From NCBI RefSeq assembly GCF_016428905.1, contig NZ_JAELTQ010000009.1, positions 18,321 to 82,320 of the forward strand: a stretch of 64,000 nucleotides of DNA, read 5' to 3'. The translations under genes were made by a program, and so were the position numbers. The DNA is from Dyella sp. ASV24. GTDB taxonomy: Bacteria; Pseudomonadota; Gammaproteobacteria; Xanthomonadales; Rhodanobacteraceae. The notes beneath the pieces are model-generated. The model was given only the letters and a program-made list of their open reading frames with translations, did not search any database and had not been told where the DNA came from. The stretch's first letter is position 1. The number at the start of each line of letters is the position of its first letter. Positions 15,574 through 24,866 of the stretch are shown in pieces.

Positions 15574-17112
15574 TCAACCCTTCCACAGAACCTCACGGGC
15601 GTCCGAAAGCCTTAAGCCCCAGTTCAAGCCTGGCGCCACAATGCCGAGCATCTCCCGCGGCCCGTATTCACCGCTGTAAATCTCCACGTGCTCCTCATCA
15701 AGATCGTGCCCCACGTAAGCGCACCGCCACTCCAACGGCACTTTTGCTGTCTTCATCGACTGGATCGCGGTCTTACGCAGGGAATGGAACCCATACTTGC
15801 CCTTGTCTGGCTTCGTGATTCCGACCGCCTCGATGTGCCGACCGTAGGCCTTCGAGAGCCAGTCTCCCTGGCCATTCACAGATCCAACTTTGATCTTCGG
15901 AAACAGTCGTTTTTCGCCCTGTCCCCTAAGCCTTTCCACGCGCTCCATCAGACCCAGGGTGATCAGATCAGGATGGATCGGAATGGTCCGTAGGCTGGGC
16001 TCGTTCTTCACACTCTGACCTTCACCTTCGTCAGTGATCGTCATGCATGGCACACCATCCACCGTCGTGAAGTCCACCAACGCCAACTGGCCCACCTCGG
16101 AAACACGCGCACCGGTATAAAGCCCGATCACTGCACCCCAGCGCGCCCCTTCGCTCAGGTTGGCGAGCGCATCAGGGGCATAAAGCGCTTGGATCTGTTC
16201 AAGGGTGAAGGCCTTGAAGCCGAACGCCCGGCGCTTCTTCTTTTCCTGCTTGCGGTAGATGACATGCCCAGCCGCAGGGTTCTCGTCTTTGGGAAACTTG
16301 GGATAGGCACCGGCGGACACAGCCCAGTTGAAAAAGCCCCGCAGATAGGAGGTCTTGTTGATCAGGGTTGGGGTCTGCAACCCGCTGGTGCGGAGCGCCT
16401 CAACCCAGGCAGAAACATCCTCGCGTTGCACCTCGTGCAGCATCGTCTTGACGCCGACATGCTGGGCAAACCCATTGATCGCCGCTGCCTTGATAATCAG
16501 CGTCTTTTTCAGGGTGTCCGCTTCGATGCTTTTCAACCAAGCATCAGCAGACTTGCCGATCGCACGTGGGCGGGAGGGCGCGGGTAAAGCCGCTTGCACA
16601 GAGAAAGACCGTTGGAGTGATGCCCCAAGCGCTTCCAGCACCGAACGGATCCCCTCTTCGGGCTCGGGCTCAGGGTTGACCTTCGGTATCTCTCGTTGAC
16701 GAAATGCCGGCATCGTCTTCGCCATCTCCGCAAACGCCTCCATGGCGCGGGCGTGATCTTCTGGGCCATTCGCCTCGATACTCGCGGAGCCATCCGCGTT
16801 GATCTTGCAGGCGTAATCGACGGGTTCGTTACCCGCCCCCGTGCGAAGAACCACCACCCGCTTGCGGGGCTTGTCGTGCCCCTCGCTGCCGTCCTTAGCC
16901 ATCGCCGCCCCCTTGCGTCGGATATTGGCGAAGATTTGAGCATAGTGGGCGCTCAACGTGTAAGCCCCCAGCCGCGCCACGGACGGGTCACGTGTGCGAA
17001 GGGATCGCTTGATGATCCGGACCCCAAAGAGGCTTTGAAGGTCTCTGGGGACCACAAGCCGAAAGTGGAAAACGCCCGAGGCGTGACGCAAAAGATGGTG
17101 TGCAAGTCGCAT
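15574..17112 (-). CDS. int: Tyrosine site-specific integrase of the island
   Basis: 512 aa. The N-terminal domain starts with FRLVVPRDLQSLFG-type sequence typical of phage-like integrases with an AP2/DUF6538-like arm region. A SAM-like core-binding domain (DAWLKSIEADTLKKTL...VQREDVSAWVEAL) follows. The C-terminal catalytic domain has the first Arg in YTGARVSEVGQLAL, HSLRKT (His-x-x-Arg), GHDLDEEHVEIY with the second His in GH, and the nucleophile Tyr in the HVEIYSGEYG block. It begins 83 bases from the CCA end of tRNA-Ser, the expected position for an integrase that uses this tRNA as attB. It catalyses insertion and, with an excisionase, excision of the island. Confidence 0.93.
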   Translation of the reverse strand: MRLAHHLLRHASGVFHFRLVVPRDLQSLFGVRIIKRSLRTRDPSVARLGAYTLSAHYAQIFANIRRKGAAMAKDGSEGHDKPRKRVVVLRTGAGNEPVDYACKINADGSASIEANGPEDHARAMEAFAEMAKTMPAFRQREIPKVNPEPEPEEGIRSVLEALGASLQRSFSVQAALPAPSRPRAIGKSADAWLKSIEADTLKKTLIIKAAAINGFAQHVGVKTMLHEVQREDVSAWVEALRTSGLQTPTLINKTSYLRGFFNWAVSAGAYPKFPKDENPAAGHVIYRKQEKKKRRAFGFKAFTLEQIQALYAPDALANLSEGARWGAVIGLYTGARVSEVGQLALVDFTTVDGVPCMTITDEGEGQSVKNEPSLRTIPIHPDLITLGLMERVERLRGQGEKRLFPKIKVGSVNGQGDWLSKAYGRHIEAVGITKPDKGKYGFHSLRKTAIQSMKTAKVPLEWRCAYVGHDLDEEHVEIYSGEYGPREMLGIVAPGLNWGLRLSDAREVLWKG

Positions 17113-17159
17113 GGTTGTTGACCAACCAACTTGACCAAGCGCCGTTTCTCCCAGCCCAC

Positions 17160-17181
17160 AAAAAAGCCCACAAAAATGGGC
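17160..17181 (-). terminator. Replacement terminator behind tRNA-Ser
   Basis: On the minus strand GCCCA-TTTTTG-TGGGC is followed by TTTTTT, starting 14 bases after the tRNA CCA end. It lies on the island side of the attachment repeat, so the island supplies the tRNA with a new terminator in place of the one now at 1551-1588. Confidence 0.75.
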
Positions 17182-17192
17182 CTATTTGCAAA

Positions 17193-17209
17193 TCTGGCGG
17201 AGAGAGTGG
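17193..17209 (-). repeat. Integrase-proximal attachment-site repeat
   Basis: TCTGGCGGAGAGAGTGG, identical to 1587-1603. It covers the CCA, the discriminator G and the 3' acceptor strand of tRNA-Ser(UGA), leaving the tRNA gene intact. Confidence 0.85.
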
Positions 17210-17284
17210 GATTCGAACCCACGGTAGGCTTACACCTACGGCAGTTTTCAAGACTGCTGCCTTAAACCACTCGGCCATCTCTCC
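17195..17284 (-). tRNA. tRNA-Ser (anticodon UGA)
   Basis: A 90-nt class II tRNA. The acceptor stem GGAGAGA pairs with UCUCUCC, then discriminator G and an encoded CCA. The D-arm region is TGGCCGAGTGGTTTAAGGC. The anticodon stem GCAGU/ACUGC encloses the loop CUUGAAA, giving anticodon UGA. A long variable arm (CCGTAGGTGTAAGCCTACGG type) and the T-loop GGGTTCGAATCCC follow. It reads UCA and other UCN codons. It serves as the insertion site of the genomic island and lies about 620 bases downstream of serS, on the same strand. Confidence 0.97.
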
Positions 17285-17317
17285 GAATTGTCGCCACGAG
17301 CAGGTGCGCAACGCGCA

Positions 17318-17442
17318 CCACTACGGCAGTTTGACTCCGGGCATCCTGCCCTCCGCCCCTTCGGGGCCATCGACTTTGTCGATGTTCGCTTCGGCATCCT
17401 GCCTTCGCGTCAAGACTGCTGCCTTAAACCACTCGGCCATCT
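17318..17442 (-). pseudogene. Broken partial copy of tRNA-Ser
   Basis: Positions 17411-17442 repeat, over 32 identical bases, the D-arm and 5' anticodon half of the adjacent tRNA-Ser (17249-17280). CTACGGCAGTTT (17318-17329) matches the anticodon 3' half and the beginning of the variable arm. About 81 bases (17330-17410) separate the two parts within the anticodon loop. That insert is rich in hairpins: GCCCC-TTC-GGGGC (17355-17367) and CATCGAC-TTT-GTCGATG (17368-17384). The T-arm and acceptor stem are missing, so no functional tRNA can be made. Confidence 0.75.
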
Positions 17443-17476
17443 TTGCGTTCCCGGTTGTATCCAGGGACAGAGGCCG

Positions 17477-17519
17477 GCCTCTTTAAGAGGCACTGGATTC
17501 CGGCCTTCACCGGAATGAC
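17477..17519. repeat. Extragenic palindrome (ATTCCGGC type)
   Basis: A GCCTCTT-T-AAGAGGC hairpin (17477-17491) is followed by CTGGATTCCGGCC-TTCA-CCGGAATGAC (17493-17519). The latter belongs to the same family as the copies near 38306-38430 and 43359-43502. It is located between the tRNA fragment and the 3' end of the 17535 gene and may stop transcription from it. Confidence 0.75.
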
Positions 17520-17534
17520 AAGGTGCGAATCTTA

Positions 17535-17897
17535 TCAGGAATGGCTCGCCGTTCCCCGCCCTTTTTTCGACAAGGCAAACATCGCCCACAACATGATGCC
17601 CACCGGAACCGCCGCGCCGACCAGCGGAAGCAGCAGTACGGGGGAGCGGATGACCATGGGCACCAACTGGGTGGCCGCGGCGAAGGCAATGATCCCGAAG
17701 CGCAGTGCGCGGCTTTGCCGGGCGAACCAGAAGGCACCGATGACCAGCACGGTGGCGATGAGGCTGAGCACCAGGTCCACCGTGGGTATGGGGAACATGG
17801 TGACCAGCCCCAGACGCGTGAGCAGCTCGGTGGCAAGGATGGTCAGCAGCGCGTAGCTGGCAGTGAGTTCAACCTTGTCCCAGCGCGTGCTGCTCAT
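17535..17897 (-). CDS. Hypothetical inner-membrane protein downstream of serS
   Basis: About 120 aa with four hydrophobic segments (ELTASYALLTILATELLTRLG, VDLVLSLIATVLVIGAFWFA, ALRFGIIAFAAATQLVP, VLLLPLVGAAVPVGIMLWAMFAL) and a basic, polar tail. The ATG at 17897 has AAGG 8 bases upstream; an ATG two codons earlier has that site too close. It begins 10 bases after serS and is probably co-transcribed with it. I do not recognise the family. Confidence 0.65.
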   Translation of the reverse strand: MSSTRWDKVELTASYALLTILATELLTRLGLVTMFPIPTVDLVLSLIATVLVIGAFWFARQSRALRFGIIAFAAATQLVPMVIRSPVLLLPLVGAAVPVGIMLWAMFALSKKGRGTASHS

Positions 17898-17907
17898 GGT
17901 CATAGCC

Positions 17908-19221
<1,314 letters not shown>

Positions 19222-19324
19222 TTATCACCGCGGCAACGCCGGAGGGGCAATGCGGTGCATGCTCAGACCCGGGGAGCACGCCTGCCCTGTGGAACACGGC
19301 AGGCGTGCCACTTTGAGCAACGCC

Positions 19325-20068
19325 TCAGGCAGCAGCCCAGGCCACGGCATCCGCACCTGCCGGCAGGCGCATGGGGCTGGCGGGGTCGGTGACCGCATGC
19401 CACACGGCCTCGGCGACGTCAGCCGCATGGGTCACCGGGTCGGTCGACTGGGCCCAGCCATTCATGACGCCCTGAGCCAGCCCGGTATACGCCTCGGGGA
19501 AACCCGCACTCATGCGGGATCGCGCGTTCTCACCAAAGCGAGTCTCGGGCGCACGCCCGGGCAGCACCAGCCGCACCCGGATGCCAAAGGGCTCCAGCTC
19601 CAACGCCAGCGATTCGGTGAACGCGTTCACCGCGGCCTTGGTGGCGGTGTACACGGACAGCAAGTGCAAAGGCCTCAGCGTGACCGTGGAGGTAACGTTG
19701 ACGATGACGCCACCCGCACGCTCGCGAAACTGCGGCAATACCGCCTGCGTCATGGCGATGGTGCCCAGGGTGTTGGTCTCAAACAGCTCGCGCGCGGCGT
19801 CCATGGAGGTGCCCTCCAGTGCATTGAGCAGCCCGATGCCTGCGTTGTTGACGAGCGCGTCGATGGGGCCCGCAGCGTCGATAAGCCGGTGAATACTTTG
19901 CGGATCGGTGACGTCGAGCGGCAGCACGCGGAGGTGCTCAGAAGGCGGCAGCAGGTCTTCGCGCGGCGTGCGCATGGTGGCGATGACATTCCAGCCGCGC
20001 TCAAGGAAATCGCGGGCGATCTCAAGACCAAAACCGGACGAGCAGCCGGTAATCAGGATGGTTTTCAT
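19325..20068 (-). CDS. Short-chain dehydrogenase/reductase
   Basis: 247 aa classical SDR. The NAD(P)-binding TGCSSGFGLEIA (TGxxxGxG) is at residues 7-18, NNAG of the core sheet is present, and the catalytic set is Ser in VTSTV, then YTATK (YxxxK). The start at 20068 gives MKTILITG with GGAG 4 bases upstream; the frame is open upstream without a better start. Substrate unknown. It is divergent from an AraC-type regulator, the usual layout for a regulator and its target oxidoreductase. Confidence 0.88.
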   Translation of the reverse strand: MKTILITGCSSGFGLEIARDFLERGWNVIATMRTPREDLLPPSEHLRVLPLDVTDPQSIHRLIDAAGPIDALVNNAGIGLLNALEGTSMDAARELFETNTLGTIAMTQAVLPQFRERAGGVIVNVTSTVTLRPLHLLSVYTATKAAVNAFTESLALELEPFGIRVRLVLPGRAPETRFGENARSRMSAGFPEAYTGLAQGVMNGWAQSTDPVTHAADVAEAVWHAVTDPASPMRLPAGADAVAWAAA

Positions 20069-20171
20069 GGGACTCCAGGCGTGGGGTGAACAACGAATAT
20101 GTCCACGATAGGAGCTGGTGACCGGACTCACTACCATCCAAAGTCCATCTTTTATTGGCTATAGTCCAGCA

Positions 20172-21080
20172 ATGACTGACCCACTCTCGGAAATCGTCAC
20201 CCTGCTCCAGCCAGAGGCTGCGTTCTCCAAGATCTCCAGCGCTGCCGGCCCCTGGCAAGTGCGCCGCGTCGAAGCGGGGCGGCCGTTCTACGGCGTGATT
20301 CTGGAGGGCGCATGCCGCCTTGCGATCGAAGGGCGTGAACCGCTGATTCTCGAGGCGGGTGATTTCCTGCTGATTCCGGCCTCCTCCGGCTTTGCCATGT
20401 CGAGCACACCGCCACCGGCGCGCGACGTCGACTCCGTGCCCACGATGCTGCCCGGCGGCGAGTACCGACTCGGCCACCCGGACGGCCCGCCAGACGTTCG
20501 CATGCTGGTGGGCTACTGCACGTTTGGTTCGCCCGATGCCGCGTTGCTGGTGTCGCTGCTGCCGGAACTCGTACATGTTCGCGGCGAGCAACGACTATCC
20601 ACGCTGGTGCAACTGGTGATCGAGGAATCACGCACGCACCGCCCTGCCCGCGAGGTGATTCTTTCGCGGTTGCTGGAGGTATTGCTGATCGAGGCCTTGC
20701 GATCCACCACCGGCACCACGGCCTCGCCGGGCCTGTTGAATGGACTGGCCGATGCGCGACTCGCTTCCGCGATACGGTGCATGCATGAAAGCCCGACCCG
20801 CGCATGGACGGTGGCGCAATTGGCGAAGGAAGCGGCGCTGTCGCGCTCGGCGTTCTTTGAGCGCTTCAGCCGTGCCGTAGGCATGCCGCCGATGGAGTAC
20901 CTGCTTGCGTGGCGCATGGCGCTGGCTAAGCGCTTGCTGCAACGCGATGGTGCAGGCATCGCCGACGTAGCGGAGCGTGTCGGCTACAGCTCGGCGAGCA
21001 CCTTCAGCGTGGCGTTTACCCGACACGTCGGCCTGCCACCGGCACGGTACGCGCGAGAGCACACGGCGGCGCGCGAGTAA
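20172..21080 (+). CDS. AraC-family regulator with cupin sensor domain
   Basis: 302 aa. The N-terminal half is a cupin-type ligand domain (MTDPLSEIVTLLQPEAAFSK...GEYRLGH...VRMLVGYCTFG), as in the AraC_binding/cupin_6 group. The C-terminal 100 residues carry two HTH motifs: WTVAQLAKEAALSRSAFFERFSR and IADVAERVGYSSASTFSVAFTRHVG. This class commonly controls a divergent SDR or hydrolase, here the gene at 19325-20068. The ATG at 20172 has no strong ribosome-binding site, so the precise start is uncertain. Confidence 0.88.
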   Translation: MTDPLSEIVTLLQPEAAFSKISSAAGPWQVRRVEAGRPFYGVILEGACRLAIEGREPLILEAGDFLLIPASSGFAMSSTPPPARDVDSVPTMLPGGEYRLGHPDGPPDVRMLVGYCTFGSPDAALLVSLLPELVHVRGEQRLSTLVQLVIEESRTHRPAREVILSRLLEVLLIEALRSTTGTTASPGLLNGLADARLASAIRCMHESPTRAWTVAQLAKEAALSRSAFFERFSRAVGMPPMEYLLAWRMALAKRLLQRDGAGIADVAERVGYSSASTFSVAFTRHVGLPPARYAREHTAARE

Positions 21081-21117
21081 ACGCGCGACACCGGCAGTGT
21101 GATCAATCACCTGTAAT

Positions 21118-21693
21118 TCAAAGCGTGCGCCGCTTGCTCCGCCCAAGCCACCACGCCATGACCGCGCCTGCCAGCAACCATCCAATGACCTGCTCCACCA
21201 GCGCCGCCACCGTGAAGTTGGTAGGAAACAGATACCAATTCCAGTACGGCACCATGGTGCTGAGCCAGGCGAACACGCTGGCAGCCAGCGCAATGCTCAG
21301 GCGCGTCATAAAGCTAAAGGCAGCCAGCCCCATGACGAAGGCGAGCATCAAGGCCGACAAGGTGTCCGAGGCCCATTCCCGGGGCAGCCGTCCGCTCATG
21401 TCAGACAGGTCGTCACCCTGTGGCATATAGACCATAAAGGCATAGGGCGAGGCTTTGGCCTTGGTCGAATAGGCCGCCATAACGGTCTTGTCGCCCATCT
21501 TGGCGGGGTCAACCGAAGGCAGAAGAAACACGCCCGCCTGCTCGCCCAGGCCGGGCCGCAAGCTGACGAGAACAGTGTCTTCTGCTACCGGTTGATGCAT
21601 GCCGATGTCGCCCAGGCCAAGCGCCATGTGCGCTACGGCACCCCAGATGAACATCACGATGCCACCCATCAATGCTGCAACGAGTACTCGCAT
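21118..21693 (-). CDS. Hypothetical membrane protein
   Basis: 191 aa with an N-terminal helix (residues 3-26), a periplasmic-looking middle (27-105) containing GVFLLPSVDPAKMGDKTVMAAYSTKAKASP, then three more helices ending in WLGRSKRRTL. It converges with the AraC gene. I do not recognise a characterised family. Confidence 0.75.
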   Translation of the reverse strand: MRVLVAALMGGIVMFIWGAVAHMALGLGDIGMHQPVAEDTVLVSLRPGLGEQAGVFLLPSVDPAKMGDKTVMAAYSTKAKASPYAFMVYMPQGDDLSDMSGRLPREWASDTLSALMLAFVMGLAAFSFMTRLSIALAASVFAWLSTMVPYWNWYLFPTNFTVAALVEQVIGWLLAGAVMAWWLGRSKRRTL

Positions 21694-21815
21694 GACCGTG
21701 CCTCCCCGTAATTGATTGTGCGCGGCGATGACTCTAAGCCTGTCGTGAAGTGCGTCGCAAGCTGGGCAAAAGGACTAACGCCCGTTCCGCCGCGCCCCAT
21801 GAAAAGGCTAGTGCA

Positions 21816-22019
21816 TCAGCGCGAGCGGTCTCGACGGAAAGCGGCGATCAAGTCACGTCGAAAGATCCAGGCGAAAGTGGACTGCATGACCACCTGTATA
21901 CCAAGAAACATCTTCAGGCCGACCCAAAAATCTGCGACAAACCAATACGCAAATGCCGGCGCCAAAGATATAAGCGCCATACGCGACGCGACATACCGAT
22001 ATGCTGAAAGTGGACCCAT
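21816..22019 (-). CDS. Small hypothetical membrane protein
   Basis: 67 aa. Hydrophobic stretches (about residues 8-25 and 27-50: MALISLAPAFAYWFVADFWVG, MFLGIQVVMQSTFAWIF) end in a strongly basic tail (RRDLIAAFRRDRSR), consistent with a real inner-membrane protein. The ATG at 22019 follows GAGG by 7 bases. It stands alone between the 21118 gene and rarA. No family recognised. Confidence 0.5.
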   Translation of the reverse strand: MGPLSAYRYVASRMALISLAPAFAYWFVADFWVGLKMFLGIQVVMQSTFAWIFRRDLIAAFRRDRSR

Positions 22020-22106
22020 CAACTCGCCTCAGTATCCATTACTGATTAACGCGACCTTCTACATATAGGCAAACATGGGGGCGAAAGTTGAACGGGCTGA
22101 TAGCTA

Positions 22107-23450
22107 CTATCGCTTACGCTCGCGCGCCTCACGGCGTGCTTCGCGCAGGCTCAACAGCTTCTCGCGCAGTTTCAGTTCCAGCCCACGCTCCACCGGTTCG
22201 TAGAACACGGTGCCGTCGATCGCATCCGGCAGCAGTTGCTGATCGAGCGCTACGCCACCTTCGCTGTCATGGTCGTACTGGTAACCCTGCCCGTAACCCA
22301 GGCCTTTCATGAGCTTGGTCGGTGCGTTGCGCAAGTGCATGGGCACGTCCAGCGTGCCCGTTTGCTGCACCAGGGCGCGGGCGGCGTTGTAGGCCTTATA
22401 GGCGGCGTTGCTCTTGGGTGCGATGGCCAGCCAGATGGCGAGCTGGGCCAGGCCGAGTTCGCCTTCGGGGCTGCCGAGGCGTTCGTAGGTGTCCCATGCG
22501 TCCAGTGCCATGCGCCAGGCACGCGGCTCGGCCAGGCCCACGTCTTCCACGGCCATGCGCGTCATGCGGCGGGCGAGGTAGAGCGGGTCGACACCACCGT
22601 CGAGCATGCGGGTGAGCCAGTACACGGCGGCGTCCGGATCGGACGAGCGCACGGATTTGTGTAGCGCCGAAATCTGGTCGTAGAACTGTTCGCCGCCTTT
22701 GTCGAAGCGGCGCGTGCGGTCGGCTAGCACCTGCGTGAGGGTGGTTTCGTCGATGCGATGGTTTTCGGCCAGCTCGGAGGCGATTTCCAGCAACGTGAGC
22801 GCGCGGCGCACGTCGCCATCCGCAGCTTGCGCAATCAACTTGAGCGACTCGTCGGCCACGTCCAGTTGCATGTCGCCAAGGCCGCGCTCGCTGTCTGCCA
22901 GTGCGCGCTTGAGCGCTACGGCGATGTCGTCGGCCGTTACCGCCTCCAGCACATGCACGCGGCAACGCGAGAGCAAGGCGGAGTTGAGTTCGAACGAGGG
23001 GTTTTCGGTGGTCGCGCCGACGAAGATGATCACGCCGCGCTCGATGTGCGGCAGGAACGCGTCCTGCTGCGCTTTGTTGAAGCGATGCACCTCGTCCACG
23101 AACAACACGGTGCGACGACCCTGCGCGAAGTTCACCTCGGCCTCGGCCAGCGCCTTGCGTACATCGGGCAGGCCGGAGAGTACGGCGGAAATGGCTCGGA
23201 AATCGGCGTCGGCGTAGCGCGCCACCAGCAGGGCCAATGTGGTCTTACCGCAACCGGGCGGGCCCCACAGGATCATGGAGTGCACGCGACCGGCTTCCAA
23301 CGCGCGGCGCAGCGCCTTACCGGGAGCCAGCACGCGTTGCTGGCCCACGATTTCATCCAGGGTGCGTGGCCGCATGCGTTCGGCCAGGGGCTTGAGATCG
23401 TCGGACTCGGCAAACAGGCCCGGCGCGTCGAACATATCGCTGCGTGACAT
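22107..23450 (-). CDS. rarA: Replication-associated recombination protein A
   Basis: 447 aa AAA+ clamp-loader-like ATPase (RarA/MgsA, formerly YcaJ) that acts at stalled replication forks and interacts with SSB. Walker A is GPPGCGKT (63-70), Walker B VLFVDEVHRF, sensor 1 GATTENP, and arginine finger in LLSRCRV. The C-terminal half (LYLARRMTRMAVEDVGLAEPRA, MHLRNAPTKLMKGLGYGQGYQY) is the conserved tetramerisation and MgsA C-terminal region. The lolA gene, usually its neighbour in Xanthomonadales, lies 14 kb away here, with other operons between. Confidence 0.97.
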   Translation of the reverse strand: MSRSDMFDAPGLFAESDDLKPLAERMRPRTLDEIVGQQRVLAPGKALRRALEAGRVHSMILWGPPGCGKTTLALLVARYADADFRAISAVLSGLPDVRKALAEAEVNFAQGRRTVLFVDEVHRFNKAQQDAFLPHIERGVIIFVGATTENPSFELNSALLSRCRVHVLEAVTADDIAVALKRALADSERGLGDMQLDVADESLKLIAQAADGDVRRALTLLEIASELAENHRIDETTLTQVLADRTRRFDKGGEQFYDQISALHKSVRSSDPDAAVYWLTRMLDGGVDPLYLARRMTRMAVEDVGLAEPRAWRMALDAWDTYERLGSPEGELGLAQLAIWLAIAPKSNAAYKAYNAARALVQQTGTLDVPMHLRNAPTKLMKGLGYGQGYQYDHDSEGGVALDQQLLPDAIDGTVFYEPVERGLELKLREKLLSLREARREARERKR

Positions 23451-23462
23451 GGCGTAAATGAT

Positions 23463-23494
23463 AGGGCATTGGGCTCATGAGAGCCCAATGCCCT
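23463..23494. terminator. Perfect 14-bp-stem hairpin between two genes
   Basis: AGGGCATTGGGCTC and its exact complement around an ATGA loop. It fills most of the gap between the stop of the DUF3999 gene (23502) and the start of rarA (23450). There is no U-run on either strand, so it may stop transcription with Rho, protect the upstream mRNA end or hinder read-through into rarA. Confidence 0.6.
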
Positions 23495-23501
23495 GCCCGC
23501 G

Positions 23502-24866
23502 TCAGGACTTGGATTCGTCCCGCGGCCCCTGCCGCAACAGGCTGAACGCCATGGCCGCCACGCCCAGCGCACCCAATGCCAGCACCACCCACAGTAAGGG
23601 CTTGGTCCAGTCGTAGGGCACCTTGGGGGCTTCCAGTGCGGAGGGGCCGGCCTCGTCCACGCGCGCACCGAGTTCGGCCAGCGCTGGCTGCCAGTCGTCA
23701 CTATTGGTGCTGCGCAGGCGGCTCAGTGCTTCATCGACCGGATATTCGCCACGCCGCGCCGAGTAACTGCCCACCAGCAAACGGAACGGCGCATTGCCCT
23801 CGGGAATAAATACGTACTGCGGCGGTAGCCAACCCACACTGAGGGCTGGCGCGCCGGCCAGTGGCGTGTCGCTGTGCACACGGATGCGCCGAGTGCTATA
23901 CGGCTGATCCATGTTGGCGGTGTCTTCGCCACCCTTGCCGCCCGTGCGCACCAGGTTGAGCGAGGTGACTTCCGACCATGTCTGGTCACCGTTATCGAGA
24001 ATCAGGTGCACGGTCGCCGCGTTGTTGTCCGCAGGCAAGGTGACCTTGAACGAGATCAACGGCAGCTCCGCCGGCAGGTCATACACATAGTCGCCCGACA
24101 CCTGCCCGTTTTGCTTCGGCTCCAGCCATTGCAGCTGCGAGGCGCGATCAGCAGCGGCATCGGTATAGCTACCGACCAGCTTGACGGTGGGCGTATGGCC
24201 CGTGCTCCAGTCCACCTGACCATCGCTCAGGCGTACGCGGAAATAGCGCTCGGGTTCACTGCTGGTGGCGTCGATCTTCAACTGCTCGACCTGATCCTGA
24301 TCGCCATGCACGCGGGTCAGGCCCACGTCGCTGGCGAGCATGTTCCACTGCCGCAGATCGTTGCTGCCCTCGACGGTCACGTGGATCTGGAAGTCTTCCT
24401 GCAAGGTCGACGGGTCCAGCTCAATGCTGTCGATGTTCGCAGCGCGGCCGGCATCGATCAGCCAACTGTCGGGACGCTGCGCGGTAGCACCGCGATCGTC
24501 CTGACTGATCACGATGCCGCCGTTGGCGTTGCGCTCCACCTTCACGCTGTCGCTGTTGTTGGCGGCAGCGGCCGGCACAGGCAGCAGGCGCGCCGTGGTC
24601 TCGAAGTCGTGCTTGGCCGGCGGTGACGGCGGCATCGGGGCGAATGGCACGGGTTTGCCCGCAGCATTCACCACGATTACATCGTGCAGGTGGGCCGTTT
24701 GGCTGGCGGCGGCGTACACCTGTGGCCCCAGCACCACCCGATAGGCCTCGCTGGTGGTTTTCGTGTCGAGCGGAAACGCATAGGCGTATTCCACATTGGT
24801 ATCTGCCCGGGCTGCAGCCACGGGCAGCATCAAGGCCAGCGCAATCCAACGAACGTCAAGGCGCAT
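23502..24866 (-). CDS. DUF3999-family protein
   Basis: 454 aa. A signal peptide (MRLDVRWIALALMLPVAAARA) leads into a large extracytoplasmic region (DTNVEYAYAFPLDTKTTSEAYRVVLG...), with a single membrane helix near the C-terminus (LLWVVLALGALGVAAMAFSLL) and a short polar cytoplasmic tail. This is the topology of DUF3999 proteins, whose function is unknown. The start codon lies 11 bases inside the end of the DUF2339 gene, so translation is coupled. The two families are regularly neighbours, which suggests one envelope complex. Confidence 0.85.
   Translation of the reverse strand: MRLDVRWIALALMLPVAAARADTNVEYAYAFPLDTKTTSEAYRVVLGPQVYAAASQTAHLHDVIVVNAAGKPVPFAPMPPSPPAKHDFETTARLLPVPAAAANNSDSVKVERNANGGIVISQDDRGATAQRPDSWLIDAGRAANIDSIELDPSTLQEDFQIHVTVEGSNDLRQWNMLASDVGLTRVHGDQDQVEQLKIDATSSEPERYFRVRLSDGQVDWSTGHTPTVKLVGSYTDAAADRASQLQWLEPKQNGQVSGDYVYDLPAELPLISFKVTLPADNNAATVHLILDNGDQTWSEVTSLNLVRTGGKGGEDTANMDQPYSTRRIRVHSDTPLAGAPALSVGWLPPQYVFIPEGNAPFRLLVGSYSARRGEYPVDEALSRLRSTNSDDWQPALAELGARVDEAGPSALEAPKVPYDWTKPLLWVVLALGALGVAAMAFSLLRQGPRDESKS

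Larger units (their letters stand above)
1587..17209. mobile_element. Mobilisable genomic island in tRNA-Ser(UGA)
   Basis: About 15.6 kb between the two 17-bp direct repeats. Contents from the integrase end leftward: tyrosine integrase, small membrane proteins, MobA/MobL relaxase, SMC-like ATPase and TIR-like protein, an IS21-type element, lipoprotein genes, an XRE regulator and an ars cluster. There is a relaxase but no type IV secretion or coupling genes, so it would need a helper element to transfer by conjugation (an integrative mobilisable element). The boundaries rest on the direct repeat, the tRNA location, the adjacent integrase and the displaced terminator. Confidence 0.85.

Noticed and set aside
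17411..17442. Second functional tRNA gene
   Set aside because: Only the 5' half matches; T-arm and acceptor stem are missing and an 81-bp insert splits the anticodon loop.
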